A DNA stretch of 64,000 nt from Hydrogenophaga sp. (lineage in GTDB: Bacteria > Pseudomonadota > Gammaproteobacteria > Burkholderiales > Burkholderiaceae_C), in the NCBI GenBank assembly GCA_016741995.1, contig JACVCO010000014.1, forward strand, positions 1 through 64,000. Reading direction: 5' to 3'. The notes below the pieces were generated by a model, which ran no database searches, was not told the origin of the DNA, and was given only the letters and a program-made list of their open reading frames with translations. Shown in pieces: positions 27,843-36,693 of the stretch (its first letter is position 1; every line of letters begins with the position of its first letter). A program made the translations under genes and the position numbers.

Positions 27843-28471
27843 GGGCGGCCCCCGCCGAGCGAGCCCGAAGGCCGCAGGGGCGTGCCGGTGGCCGGCGCCG
27901 AAGGCATGGCGGGTGCATCGCCTTCGCGCGGCACCGGGGTGAGCGTGGCGCGCACGCGCCCACCGGGATTGGCGGCCGTGCCCCCGGCGGGGCCACCATC
28001 GACCGTGAAGACTTCGCTGCGGTTGTCGTAGACGATCACGCTGCCGCGCGTTTCGTCGTTGAGCTGGGTGCCGAGGTAGCGGCGCAGCACGGCCTCACCA
28101 ATGAAGCGCACCGTGTCGGCGCGGCTGTCGTACTCGATGCGCTTGGCCTCGCCTTCGATGAACTCGTTGAGGCCTTCGCGCTTTTGCTTGAAGTAGCCCG
28201 GGCTGCCCTGCACGGTGCCGAACTGGTGCCCTTGCGGGTCCTGTCGCACCTCGACCTGCGCGCCGCGGATCACGATGGTGCCCTTGGTGATCACCACGTT
28301 GCCGGTGAAGACGCTGACCTGGCGCGCGTCGTCGTAGCGCAGGTTGTCGGCTTCGGCGTTGAGCGGCTTGAGGCGATCGGCCTGTTCGGCCCGCAGGCCG
28401 GTGGCGCCAAGCGCCAGGGCCGCGCCGAGCACGGGGGCCAGCAGGTGGGGGATTCGGTGGAGTGGGCGCAT
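27839..28471 (-). CDS. lptA: LPS transport periplasmic protein LptA
   Basis: Periplasmic bridge protein of LPS transport. It has a signal peptide ([20 protein letters not shown], cleavage after LRA) and an OstA-type beta-jellyroll ([58 protein letters not shown]). The C-terminal ~45 residues are Pro/Gly/Ala-rich. The 210-residue start is chosen for the signal peptide. No lptC is found directly upstream, where it usually lies. Confidence 0.93.
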   Translation of the reverse strand: MRPLHRIPHLLAPVLGAALALGATGLRAEQADRLKPLNAEADNLRYDDARQVSVFTGNVVITKGTIVIRGAQVEVRQDPQGHQFGTVQGSPGYFKQKREGLNEFIEGEAKRIEYDSRADTVRFIGEAVLRRYLGTQLNDETRGSVIVYDNRSEVFTVDGGPAGGTAANPGGRVRATLTPVPREGDAPAMPSAPATGTPLRPSGSLGGGRP

Positions 28472-28564
28472 GTGGAGGGCACGAAACTTGCATGCCATTC
28501 TAGCGACGCCCGGGCGCCGCCAACGGCATGCCGCCCTCGCCGGGTGACTTTTTTGCCGGCCGGC

Positions 28565-29185
28565 TCAGCCCTTGCGGGCTTCGGCGATCAGGGCATTGGC
28601 CACCACCAGGGTGTTCGGCCCCTGGCCCGGCACGGTGAAGCGCCCGGCGATCCCCAGCGCTGGCGTGCCTTCGATGGCGTAGGCGTCTTGCAGCGCGGTG
28701 GCCAGGCGCGCTTTGTTGGCGATGGCGCCGCTGTTGAAGACCTCACCGAACTTCGCGCGGTCCACGCCCTGGCGCACCACCCAGTCGGTGATCGGGCCGG
28801 GCGCCGTCAGCGGCAGGCGGTCGACGTGGATGGCCTTGAACACGGCGTTGTGCAAGCGGCCCAGTTGGTCCATGGCCTCCAGCGCGTAGAACAGGCGCTG
28901 CATGGGCTCGAACGCGGGCGAGAAGCCCACCGGCACGCGGCGCAGCACGACGTCGGCGGGCTTGCGCTTCTCCCAGTCTTCCAGCAGCGGCTCGAAGTTG
29001 AAGCAGTGAACGCAGGAATAGGCGAAGAATTCGACCACCTCGACCTGGCCGGCCGGAGCCCCCACCGGGGCGCGCTTGGCCAGACGCTGGAATTCAACGC
29101 CCTCTTTGGGTGCCACGCGTTGGGCCAGGGCGGGCAGCGCGGTGCCGGCGGCAAGAAGGGACAGGGTGAAATCGCGGCGGTACAT
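28565..29185 (-). CDS. dsbA: Thiol:disulfide interchange protein DsbA-like
   Basis: A 206-residue periplasmic thioredoxin-fold oxidase with a signal peptide (MYRRDFTLSLLAAGTALPAL). The active site is Cys58-Val-His-Cys61 in FFAYSCVHCFNFEP; the cis-Pro loop is in IEGTPALGIAGRF. The CVHC dipeptide is common in betaproteobacterial DsbA. It starts 73 nt after the SPOR-domain gene and is probably co-transcribed with it. Confidence 0.93.
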   Translation of the reverse strand: MYRRDFTLSLLAAGTALPALAQRVAPKEGVEFQRLAKRAPVGAPAGQVEVVEFFAYSCVHCFNFEPLLEDWEKRKPADVVLRRVPVGFSPAFEPMQRLFYALEAMDQLGRLHNAVFKAIHVDRLPLTAPGPITDWVVRQGVDRAKFGEVFNSGAIANKARLATALQDAYAIEGTPALGIAGRFTVPGQGPNTLVVANALIAEARKG

Positions 29186-29258
29186 GGAAGATGGGCTCCG
29201 TCATTGAAACGACCGCTTGGGCGGCGGGAACCGGCGAAAGTTCCCGCGCGCCGCCGGG

Positions 29259-29990
29259 TCAGCGCTGCACGCGGACGAGCGCGGCGTCGACCTTGTTGAC
29301 CTGCAGTTGCTCGATGGTGAGATCGGCCAGGGCCTTCTGGGCAAACGGGCCCACGCGCACGCGGTAGACGGTGCGCCCGCTCTGTTCGCGCTCGTCGATG
29401 TTGGCGCTGATGCCCAGCATGGCCAGACGCGCGCGCTGGGCCTCGGCCTCGTCGACGTTGCGGAAGGCGCCGGCCTGCACGAAATAGGTGAAGGGGTCGG
29501 CACCGACCCCGGGGTCTGTGGGGGCGGGGGCGCCTGCAGCGGGGGCCGTGGGCGCCGCGGTGCCGGGCCGCGCGGCCGCCGTGGCGGTGCCGCCCGCGGC
29601 GGGCGCGGCGCTGCCCGGTTGCCCGATGCGCGAGTTGACGAGGTCGCCGAGCGGGTCCTTGGCGGCGGTGCCCGCGGGCGGCAGCGCCCGGCCATCGGCG
29701 GGCGGCACCGAGATCGCGCCTTCGGCGCCCGTGGCGGGGGCCGGGGTGGCGGGCGTGGTCACGCCACTGACGCCGCGGTTGGGGTTCCAGCCCTTGTTTC
29801 GCTCGGCCTCCTTGGCATCGTCCTCGGCGCTGCGCGAGAGGCCGCGATCAACGAAGGGCACCGGCACGCGCGTGACGTAGACGGCCACCGCCAGCGCCGC
29901 GGCCAGGCCCACCAGCAGGCCGATGGCGAAGCCGATCAGCGTGCCACCCAGGCTGCGGCTGCGGGATTGGGAGGAAGGGGATTTCTTCAT
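29259..29990 (-). CDS. SPOR-domain (FtsN-like) cell-division protein
   Basis: A 243-residue bitopic membrane protein: a short basic cytoplasmic N-terminus, one membrane helix (LIGFAIGLLVGLAAALAVAV, about residues 19-38), a Pro/Ala-rich periplasmic linker, and a C-terminal SPOR domain (FTYFVQAGAFRNVDEAEAQR...VYRVRVGPFAQKALADLTI) that binds denuded septal peptidoglycan. The architecture matches FtsN. It is 15 nt downstream of argS, a common position in this class. Confidence 0.88.
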   Translation of the reverse strand: MKKSPSSQSRSRSLGGTLIGFAIGLLVGLAAALAVAVYVTRVPVPFVDRGLSRSAEDDAKEAERNKGWNPNRGVSGVTTPATPAPATGAEGAISVPPADGRALPPAGTAAKDPLGDLVNSRIGQPGSAAPAAGGTATAAARPGTAAPTAPAAGAPAPTDPGVGADPFTYFVQAGAFRNVDEAEAQRARLAMLGISANIDEREQSGRTVYRVRVGPFAQKALADLTIEQLQVNKVDAALVRVQR

Positions 29991-30005
29991 GGGGCTCGCG
30001 GGCCT

Positions 30006-31691
30006 TTACATCTTCTGAGGGGCGCTCACGCCCAGCACGGCCAGGCCATTGTGCAGCACCTGCGCGGTGGCGGCGACCAACGCCAGACGCGCGCGCTTCA
30101 CACGGTCATCATCGACCAGGATGCGCTCGGCGTCGTAGTAACTGTGGTAACTCGCGGCAAGTTCGCGCAGGTAGAAGCTCACGTCGTGCGGCGCGAAGTC
30201 GCGCGCGGCGGCGGTGAGCATCTCCGGGTACTTGGCGAGCTGGCGCATCAGCGCCTGCGCGGCGGGCGTGTCGAGCGGCGACAGATCGGCCTCGGCCAGC
30301 GTGGCCGCGTCGCCCCCCCAACCGGCGAGCACCGAGCAGATGCGCGCGTGCGCGTACTGCACGTAGTAGACGGGGTTGTCGTTGTTCTGCTGCACGGCCA
30401 GATCGACGTCGAAGGTGTATTCGGTGTCGGGCTTGCGGCTGAGCAGGAAGAAGCGCACCGCGTCCTTGCTGGTCCACTCGATCAGGTCGCGCAACGTGAC
30501 GTAGCTGCCCGCGCGCTTGCTGATCTTCACCTCCTGCCCGCCACGCACCACGCGCACCATGGTGTGCAGCACGTAGTCGGGGTAGCCGGCGGGGATGCCC
30601 ACGTCGGCCGCCTGCAGGCCGGCGCGCACACGCGCGATGGTGCCGTGGTGGTCGGTGCCCTGGATGTTGATGACCTTGTGGAAGCCGCGCTCCCACTTGG
30701 CGATGTGGTACGCGACGTCGGGCACGAAGTAGGTGTACGAGCCGTCGGACTTGCGCATCACGCGGTCCTTGTCGTCGCCGTAGTCGGTGCTGCGCAACCA
30801 CAGGGCGCCGTCCTGCTCGTAGGTCTTGCCGTTGGCGACGAGCCGGTTGACCGCGGCCTCGACCTTGCCGCTGGTGTACAGGCTCGACTCGAGGTAGTAG
30901 TGGTCGAACTTGACGGCGAAGGCCTGCAGGTCGAGATCCTGCTCGTGGCGCAGGTAGGCCACCGCGAACTGGCGGATGCCGTCGAGGTCGTTCGCATCGC
31001 CGCTGGCGGTGAACGCGCGGTCGTCGGCCTGCACGGTTTTCTTCGCCAGGAAATCGTTCGCGATGTCGCCGATGTAGTCGCCGTTGTAGGCCGCCTCGGG
31101 CCAGCCGGCGTCGCCAGGCTTCACGCCCTGCGCGCGCAGCTGCGTGGACGTGGCCAGGGTGTTGATCTGCACGCCCGCGTCGTTGTAATAGAACTCGCGG
31201 TGGACGTTCCAGCCCTGCGTTTCGTAGAGGTTGCAGATCGCGTCGCCCAACGCGGCCTGGCGGCCGTGGCCCACGTGCAGCGGGCCGGTGGGGTTGGCCG
31301 ACACGAACTCGACCATCAGGCGCTGGCCCTGCCCAGCCTTCCTCTCGGCCTGCGCGCCGTAGTGCGCACCGGCCGAGAGCACCTCGCGCACCACCTGCTG
31401 CTTGGCCTCGGGCTTCAGGCGGATGTTGATGAAGCCCGGGCCGGCGATCTCGATCGCCTCGACCCAGCGCTCGAAGGCCGGTTGCGTGAGCAGCGCGGCG
31501 CGCAGCTGCTCACCCACGGCGCGTGGGTTGAGCTTGAGCGGCTTGGCCAGTTGCATGGCCGCGGTGACGGCGAAATCGCCATGCGCGGCGACCTTGGGGG
31601 ATTCGAAGGCGGCCTTGTCGCCGGCGCCGGGGCTGAGCTTTTCCAGCTCGTCGCGCAGGGCCGCGAGCAGGGCTTGTTGGATCTGGAGCAT
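30006..31691 (-). CDS. argS: Arginyl-tRNA synthetase
   Basis: Charges tRNA-Arg. The 561-residue class I synthetase has an N-terminal Add1 domain (about 1-100), the HIGH-type motif in [18 protein letters not shown] (His139-Val-Gly-His142) and a C-terminal anticodon-binding domain ending [14 protein letters not shown]. Like most ArgRS enzymes it has no clear KMSKS; the [11 protein letters not shown] segment takes its place. It lies 9 nt downstream of the end of the argP-like gene's stop region and heads the argS-SPOR-dsbA run. Confidence 0.97.
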   Translation of the reverse strand: MLQIQQALLAALRDELEKLSPGAGDKAAFESPKVAAHGDFAVTAAMQLAKPLKLNPRAVGEQLRAALLTQPAFERWVEAIEIAGPGFINIRLKPEAKQQVVREVLSAGAHYGAQAERKAGQGQRLMVEFVSANPTGPLHVGHGRQAALGDAICNLYETQGWNVHREFYYNDAGVQINTLATSTQLRAQGVKPGDAGWPEAAYNGDYIGDIANDFLAKKTVQADDRAFTASGDANDLDGIRQFAVAYLRHEQDLDLQAFAVKFDHYYLESSLYTSGKVEAAVNRLVANGKTYEQDGALWLRSTDYGDDKDRVMRKSDGSYTYFVPDVAYHIAKWERGFHKVINIQGTDHHGTIARVRAGLQAADVGIPAGYPDYVLHTMVRVVRGGQEVKISKRAGSYVTLRDLIEWTSKDAVRFFLLSRKPDTEYTFDVDLAVQQNNDNPVYYVQYAHARICSVLAGWGGDAATLAEADLSPLDTPAAQALMRQLAKYPEMLTAAARDFAPHDVSFYLRELAASYHSYYDAERILVDDDRVKRARLALVAATAQVLHNGLAVLGVSAPQKM

Positions 31692-31700
31692 CGGGCGATT

Positions 31701-32624
31701 TTAGGTGGGGGCCTGTTCGGGCCCGGCCAGTGGGGCCAGCCGCTCGCGCGCCGCCGCTTTCACGGCCGCCGTGAGCCGCTGCGCCGACGGCGGCTCGTGC
31801 GCCCAGTGCTGCCAGTACAGGGCCACGTCCACCGTGGCACCGGGCAGCAGTTCGGTGAGCGTGGGGCGGGCGGGCAAATGCTGCTCGGGCACCATGCCCC
31901 AGCCCAGGCCGAGTTCGATCGCGGTCTCGAAAGCCTCCACCGCGGGCACGTAGTGGCGCGGGTAGGCGGGCTGCTTCAGGCCGATGTGCTGCTCGAGAAA
32001 CGCGTCCTGCAGCGCGTCCTTGCGGTTGAAGATGACCGCGGGCGTGGCCAGCAGCTTGTGCGGCGAGAGCGCGCCACGCGGGGTGCGGCAGCGCTGCGCC
32101 ACGGCGGCGGTGGCCACGCAGTGGTAGCGCATCACGCCCAGGGGCTCGGCCACGCAGCCGCGCATGGCGTCGGCGCGGGTGGTCACGCAACCCAGCACGT
32201 CGCCGCTTTTGAGGGCGTCGTGCGTGTGGTCCTGGTCGTCGATCACGATCTCCAGCAGCAGGTGGTGGCGCGCCAGCAGCGGCGCCACGCCAGGCAGGAA
32301 CCAGCTCGACACCGAATCGGCGTTGATCGCCACCGACAGGCTCTGCCAGCGCTCGCCCGCGCGCGCCTCGCCACCGCGCAGCCCGGCCAGCAGGTCGGCT
32401 TCCATCATGCGCACCTGCTTCACATGGCCCAGCAGCGCCTGGCCCGCGGGCGTGGCGTGCACGCGCTTGCCGCGCACCAGCAGGCGCTGGCCCAGTTGGT
32501 CTTCGAGCGACTTGATGCGCAGCGACACGGCCGCGAGCGTGAGCTTGAGCGCCTGCGCGGCGGGGCCGAAGCCGCCGTGCTCCACCACGGCGGCCAGGGC
32601 GTCGAGCTGGCGGGGATCAATCAT
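31701..32624 (-). CDS. argP: LysR-type regulator of lysine/arginine export (ArgP/LysG family)
   Basis: A 307-residue LTTR that diverges from lysE. The N-terminal HTH (QLDALAAVVEHGGFGPAAQA, LKLTLAAVSLRIKSLEDQLG) matches ArgP/LysG/IciA. The effector domain has SVAINADSVSSWFLPGVAPL, typical of this subgroup, which senses lysine or arginine. The adjacent divergent exporter is the classical target, so the assignment rests on both family and context. Confidence 0.9.
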   Translation of the reverse strand: MIDPRQLDALAAVVEHGGFGPAAQALKLTLAAVSLRIKSLEDQLGQRLLVRGKRVHATPAGQALLGHVKQVRMMEADLLAGLRGGEARAGERWQSLSVAINADSVSSWFLPGVAPLLARHHLLLEIVIDDQDHTHDALKSGDVLGCVTTRADAMRGCVAEPLGVMRYHCVATAAVAQRCRTPRGALSPHKLLATPAVIFNRKDALQDAFLEQHIGLKQPAYPRHYVPAVEAFETAIELGLGWGMVPEQHLPARPTLTELLPGATVDVALYWQHWAHEPPSAQRLTAAVKAAARERLAPLAGPEQAPT

Positions 32625-32727
32625 TCAATGAAACTTGAGTGAATAGATTTCGAATCAACTCGATTAAACATCAAGCCGCTTTGCGGCACCATGCGCTCCG
32701 CTGTCACCCACAAGAACCGAGACCGAC
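32625..32727. promoter_or_regulatory. argP-lysE divergent control region
   Basis: This 103-nt interval is AT-rich between 32625 and 32670, unlike its surroundings. It holds an inverted repeat AATC-N5-GATT (32653-32665), a plausible core of an LTTR site, and a hairpin GCCGC-TTT-GCGGC (32675-32687) in the lysE leader. ArgP/LysG proteins bind such intergenic regions; the precise site is an inference. Confidence 0.45.
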
Positions 32728-33354
32728 ATGACCCTGAGCTTCCCCGTCTTCTCCGCCGGCATGGTGCTGAGCCTGTCGCTGATCATGGCCATCGGCCCGC
32801 AGAACGCGCACGTGCTGCGCATGGGCCTGCAGCGCCAGCACCTGTGGCTCACGGTGGCGGTCTGCGCGGTGTCCGATGTCGGGCTCATCGCCCTGGGCGT
32901 GCTGGGCCTGGCGCAGCTGGGTGGCCTGTCGGACAAGCTGCAGGGCGCGCTGATCGGCGCCGGCGTGCTGTTCCTGGCGGTCTATGGCTGGCAGGCCTTC
33001 CAGCGCTTCCGCTCGCCCGCGGCGCGCTCGCCCGAAGGCCAGCCCACGCCCCCCGCGCCCACCACGCGCAAGCAAGCCTTCTTCTCGGCGCTGGCCTTCT
33101 CCTGGCTCAACCCGCACGCCTGGCTCGACACCGCGGTATTGATCGGCACCGCCTCGCTGGCCTACGGCCCGGCCAGCCAGGTGTTCGGCCTGGGCGCGGC
33201 CACGGGTTCGCTGATCTGGTTCGTCGGCTTCGGCGCGGCCGCCTTCTGGATGGGCCGGCGCCTGAACTCGCTGCACCTGTGGCGCATGCTCGACGGCCTG
33301 GTTGCGCTCATGATGTGGGGCACGGCGCTCTGGCTGCTGCTGTCCCTGTTCTGA
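32728..33354 (+). CDS. lysE: LysE/ArgO-type lysine/arginine exporter
   Basis: A 208-residue six-helix amino-acid exporter. The signature MAIGPQNAHVLRMGL near residue 30 is that of the LysE/ArgO branch, and SWLNPHAWLDTAVLIGT forms the second conserved block. It diverges from an ArgP/LysG regulator and is 4 nt upstream of a DavB-like monooxygenase, so export and catabolism of the same basic amino acid are probably co-transcribed. Confidence 0.93.
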   Translation: MTLSFPVFSAGMVLSLSLIMAIGPQNAHVLRMGLQRQHLWLTVAVCAVSDVGLIALGVLGLAQLGGLSDKLQGALIGAGVLFLAVYGWQAFQRFRSPAARSPEGQPTPPAPTTRKQAFFSALAFSWLNPHAWLDTAVLIGTASLAYGPASQVFGLGAATGSLIWFVGFGAAAFWMGRRLNSLHLWRMLDGLVALMMWGTALWLLLSLF

Positions 33355-33358
33355 GCCC

Positions 33359-35020
33359 ATGACCTCGAACAAACCCGTCACCGTCTTCGGCCCCGACTTC
33401 CCCTTCGCCTACGACGACTGGCTGCGCCACCCCGCGGGCCTGGGTGCGCTGCCGCGCGACCTGCACGGCACCGAGGTGGCCATCGTGGGCGCGGGCATGG
33501 CGGGCATGACCGCCGCGCACGAGCTCATGAAGCTCGGCCTCAAGCCCGTGGTGTACGAGGCCTCGCGCCTGGGCGGGCGGCTGCGCTCGCAGGCCTTCGA
33601 GGGCGGCCAGGGCGTGGTGGCCGAGCTCGGCGGCATGCGCTTCCCGCGCTCGGGCACGGCCTTCTTTCACTACGTGGACCGGTTGGGCCTGCAGACCCAA
33701 GCCTTCCCCAACCCGCTCACGCCCGCGGCCGGCAGCACGGTGATCGACCTCGAAGGCCGCACGCACCGCGCACGCACGCTGGCCGATCTGCCGCCGCTGT
33801 TTCGCGAAGTGGCCGACGCCTGGGCCGCCGCGCTCGAAGAAGGCGCGGGCTTCGGCGAACTGCAGGACGCGCTGCGCGAGCGCGACGTGCCGCGCCTGAA
33901 AGCGCTGTGGGATGCGCTCGTGCCGCTGTGGGACGACCGCACCTTCTACGACTTCGTCGCGCAGTCGAACGCGTTCCGGCGCCTGTCTTTCCACCACCGC
34001 GAGGTGTTCGGCCAGGTGGGCTTCGGCACCGGCGGCTGGGATTCGGACTTCCCCAACTCCATGCTGGAAATCCTGCGCGTGGTGCTCACCGGTTGCGACG
34101 AGAACCAGCACCTGGTGGTGGGCGGCGTGCAGCAGGTGCCGCAGGGCCTGTGGCAGCACGCGCCCGCGGCCCGCGAACTGCAGCACTGGGGCGCGGGCAC
34201 CTCGCTCGCACAGTTGCACGGCGGTGCGCCGCGGCCCGGGGTGGCCGCCATCGCCCGCGCGCCGCACGGCCAGCTCGACGTGACCGACGTGCTGGGCAAC
34301 ACGCGCCGCTACCCCGCGGTACTGGTCACCTGCCAGAGCTGGCTGCTCACCACGCAGATCGCGGTGGAAGAGTCGCTGCTGTCGCACAAGCTCTGGATGG
34401 CGCTGGACCGCACGCGCTACATGCAGTCGTCCAAAACCTTCGTGATGGTGGACAAGCCGTTCTGGAACGAACTGCGCGCCGACGGTTGGCCCGTGATGGG
34501 CATGACGCTCACCGACCGCCTCACGCGCGGCACCTACCTGTTCGACAACGGCCCCGACAAGCCCGGCGTGATCTGCCTGAGCTACGCGTGGATGAGCGAC
34601 GCGCTCAAGATGCTGCCGCACCCGACGCCGAAACGCGTGCAGCTCGCCTTGTCGGCGCTCAAGCAGATCTACCCCGACGTGGACATCGCCCGCCACGTGA
34701 TCGGCGACCCGATCAGCATCTCCTGGGAGGCCGACCCGCACTTCCTCGGCGCCTTCAAGGGCGCGCTGCCGGGCCACTACCGCTACAACCACCGCATGTA
34801 CGGCCACTTCCTGCAGGACACGCTGCCCGCGCAGGAGCGCGGGCTCTTCCTCGCGGGCGACGACGTGTCCTTCACGCCCGCGTGGGTCGAGGGAGCGGTG
34901 CAGACCGCGCTCAACGCGGTCGCGGGCATCGTGCACCAGCTCGGTGGCGCGAGCCACAGCGACAACCCCGGCCCCTGCGAGGCGTACCTGCGCATCGGGC
35001 CCGTGGCGCTGGCGGACTGA
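33359..35020 (+). CDS. FAD amino-acid monooxygenase, probable L-lysine 2-monooxygenase (DavB-like)
   Basis: A 553-residue flavin amine-oxidase-fold enzyme. The FAD dinucleotide site is VAIVGAGMAGMTAAHELMKL (GxGxxG at residues 43-48) with VYEASRLGGRLRS; the C-terminal FAD block is GLFLAGDDVSFTPAWVEGAV. QSSKTFVMVDKPFW and the ~550-residue length fit the tryptophan/lysine 2-monooxygenase group rather than short monoamine oxidases. These enzymes oxidatively decarboxylate an amino acid to an amide; the adjacent nitrilase-type amidase and LysE/ArgP support lysine. The substrate is inferred. Confidence 0.78.
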   Translation: MTSNKPVTVFGPDFPFAYDDWLRHPAGLGALPRDLHGTEVAIVGAGMAGMTAAHELMKLGLKPVVYEASRLGGRLRSQAFEGGQGVVAELGGMRFPRSGTAFFHYVDRLGLQTQAFPNPLTPAAGSTVIDLEGRTHRARTLADLPPLFREVADAWAAALEEGAGFGELQDALRERDVPRLKALWDALVPLWDDRTFYDFVAQSNAFRRLSFHHREVFGQVGFGTGGWDSDFPNSMLEILRVVLTGCDENQHLVVGGVQQVPQGLWQHAPAARELQHWGAGTSLAQLHGGAPRPGVAAIARAPHGQLDVTDVLGNTRRYPAVLVTCQSWLLTTQIAVEESLLSHKLWMALDRTRYMQSSKTFVMVDKPFWNELRADGWPVMGMTLTDRLTRGTYLFDNGPDKPGVICLSYAWMSDALKMLPHPTPKRVQLALSALKQIYPDVDIARHVIGDPISISWEADPHFLGAFKGALPGHYRYNHRMYGHFLQDTLPAQERGLFLAGDDVSFTPAWVEGAVQTALNAVAGIVHQLGGASHSDNPGPCEAYLRIGPVALAD

Positions 35021-35024
35021 GCCC

Positions 35025-35768
35025 ATGGACGCGCTGCGCCTGGCGCTGTGGCAAACGCCGCACCCGGCGGACAGCCAGGAAGCGCTCGCGCGGCTGGACA
35101 CCGCGGCGCGCGACGCCGCCGCGCAGGGCGCGCACTGGCTGATCACGCCCGAGATGTTCCTCACCGGCTACCTCATCGACCCCGCGTTGATCGCCGCGCG
35201 CGCCGAGCCGGTTGACGGCCCGCTGATCGCGGCCGTGCGCGCGATCGCGCAGCGCCACGCGCTGGGCATCGTCACCGGCTGGCCCGAGGCCCGCACCGGC
35301 GCCCTGCCCTTCAACAGCGCCATCGCCATCGACGACACGGGCGGCGTTCGCGCGGTGCACCGCAAGATCCACCTGTTCGGCGATGGCGATGCGCAGCGCT
35401 TCTCGCCCGGCACCGACGCACCCGCGCTGTTCGCGTGGCGCGGCTGGCGCCTGGGCCTGCTGATCTGCTTCGACGTGGAACAGGACGAACCGCTGCAAAG
35501 CCTGCAGGCGCGTGGTGCGCACGCCGCGCTGGTGCCCACGGCGAACATGGTGGGCTACGACGACGTGCAACAGACCCGCCTGCCCGAGGCCGCCCGCCGC
35601 TTCGGCATGGCCATCGCGTACGCGAACGCTTGCGGGCACGAAGGCGGTACGGTCTACAACGGGCAATCCACGGCGCTCGGTCGCGACGGCGCGCGGCTGT
35701 CGCTGGAAACGGCGAAGGCCACCGCCCTGAACACCATTGAACTGCCCCCTCAGCGCCCCGCCCAGTAA
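35025..35768 (+). CDS. Carbon-nitrogen hydrolase, probable 5-aminovaleramidase (DavA-like)
   Basis: A 247-residue nitrilase-superfamily amidase. The Glu-Lys-Cys triad is visible as Glu43 (TPEMFLTGY), Lys114 (HRKIHLFGDG) and Cys148 (GLLICFDVEQ). It starts 4 nt after the DavB-like gene. In Pseudomonas DavA hydrolyses 5-aminovaleramide made by DavB to 5-aminovalerate; the pairing here suggests the same step. davD/davT-like genes are not in the window. The last 19 nt overlap a convergent LysR gene. Confidence 0.8.
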   Translation: MDALRLALWQTPHPADSQEALARLDTAARDAAAQGAHWLITPEMFLTGYLIDPALIAARAEPVDGPLIAAVRAIAQRHALGIVTGWPEARTGALPFNSAIAIDDTGGVRAVHRKIHLFGDGDAQRFSPGTDAPALFAWRGWRLGLLICFDVEQDEPLQSLQARGAHAALVPTANMVGYDDVQQTRLPEAARRFGMAIAYANACGHEGGTVYNGQSTALGRDGARLSLETAKATALNTIELPPQRPAQ

Positions 35769-36688
35769 TCCACCCGCCCGTACTCGTGCTTGAGGAAGTC
35801 GATCCACAGGCGCACGCGCAGCGCGAGGTGTTTGCGCTGCGGGAACAGCGCGTAGATGCCGTTGGGCGGCGCGGCGAAATCGTCGAGCACGCTCGCGAGG
35901 CGGCCGGCCTGGATGTCGGCTTCCACCTCCCAGGTGCTGCGCCAGGCCAGCCCCAGGCCCGCGAGGCACCACTCGTGCAGCACCTGGCCGTCGCTGCAGT
36001 CCATGGGGCCACCCGGGCGCAGGTAGTGCACTTCGCGCGCACCGGGCTCGCCGCCCTCCACCGGCAGCGAAAACGCCCAACCGCGCGTCTGCGACGCATC
36101 ACTGGAGAGCGTGAGGCAGTCGTGCTTCACGAGCTCGGCCGGCGTGGCGGGCGCGCCGCGGCGCTTGAGGTAGGCCGGCGCGGCCACGCACAGGCGGCGG
36201 TTGTCGGCCAGGCGCACGCTCACCAGCGACGAATCGGGCAGATCGCCCACGCGCACGGCGCAGTCGTAGGCCTCGCCGGCCACGTCGACCACGCGGTCCG
36301 AGAGGTTGAGCGAGACCGTCACCTCGGGGTGCAGTTCGCGAAAACGCGGCACCAGGGGCGCCACGTGGCGGCGCCCGAAACCCGCGGGCGCGGTGATGCG
36401 CAGGTGCCCGCTGGCCTTCACGCCCCCGGCGCTCACGCTGGCCTCGGCGTTGGAGAGGTCGGTCAGCAGGCGCTGGCAATCCTCCAGGAAAGCGCTGCCT
36501 TCGTGCGTGAGCGAAATGCGCCGCGTGGTGCGCACCAGCAGCTTCACGCCCAGGCGCGATTCGAGCGCGTCGAGCCGGCGGCCGATGATGGCCGGCGCCA
36601 CCGATTCCGCACGCGCCGCGGCCGTGAGGCTGCCGCGCGTGGCCACCGAGACGAAGGTTTCGAGTTGCTTGAGTTTGTCCATGGCCAT
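35750..36688 (-). CDS. LysR-type transcriptional regulator
   Basis: A 312-residue LTTR with the N-terminal HTH KLKQLETFVSVATRGSLTAA and RRISLTHEGSAFLEDCQ. The effector domain contains GHLRITAPAGFGRRHVAPLV, common in the AaeR/PtxE-like branch. It lies 5 nt downstream of a CoA-transferase gene in the same direction, so it may be co-transcribed with it. Its target is unknown. A start at Met3 (36682) is equally possible. Confidence 0.9.
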   Translation of the reverse strand: MAMDKLKQLETFVSVATRGSLTAAARAESVAPAIIGRRLDALESRLGVKLLVRTTRRISLTHEGSAFLEDCQRLLTDLSNAEASVSAGGVKASGHLRITAPAGFGRRHVAPLVPRFRELHPEVTVSLNLSDRVVDVAGEAYDCAVRVGDLPDSSLVSVRLADNRRLCVAAPAYLKRRGAPATPAELVKHDCLTLSSDASQTRGWAFSLPVEGGEPGAREVHYLRPGGPMDCSDGQVLHEWCLAGLGLAWRSTWEVEADIQAGRLASVLDDFAAPPNGIYALFPQRKHLALRVRLWIDFLKHEYGRVDYWAGR

Positions 36689-36693
36689 GCGCG

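Noticed and set aside
29217..32642. A 1141-codon open frame on the plus strand
   Set aside because: It is antisense to SPOR, argS and argP genes, which have clear family motifs. Long antisense frames arise from high GC at third codon positions; its translation is low-complexity and matches nothing.
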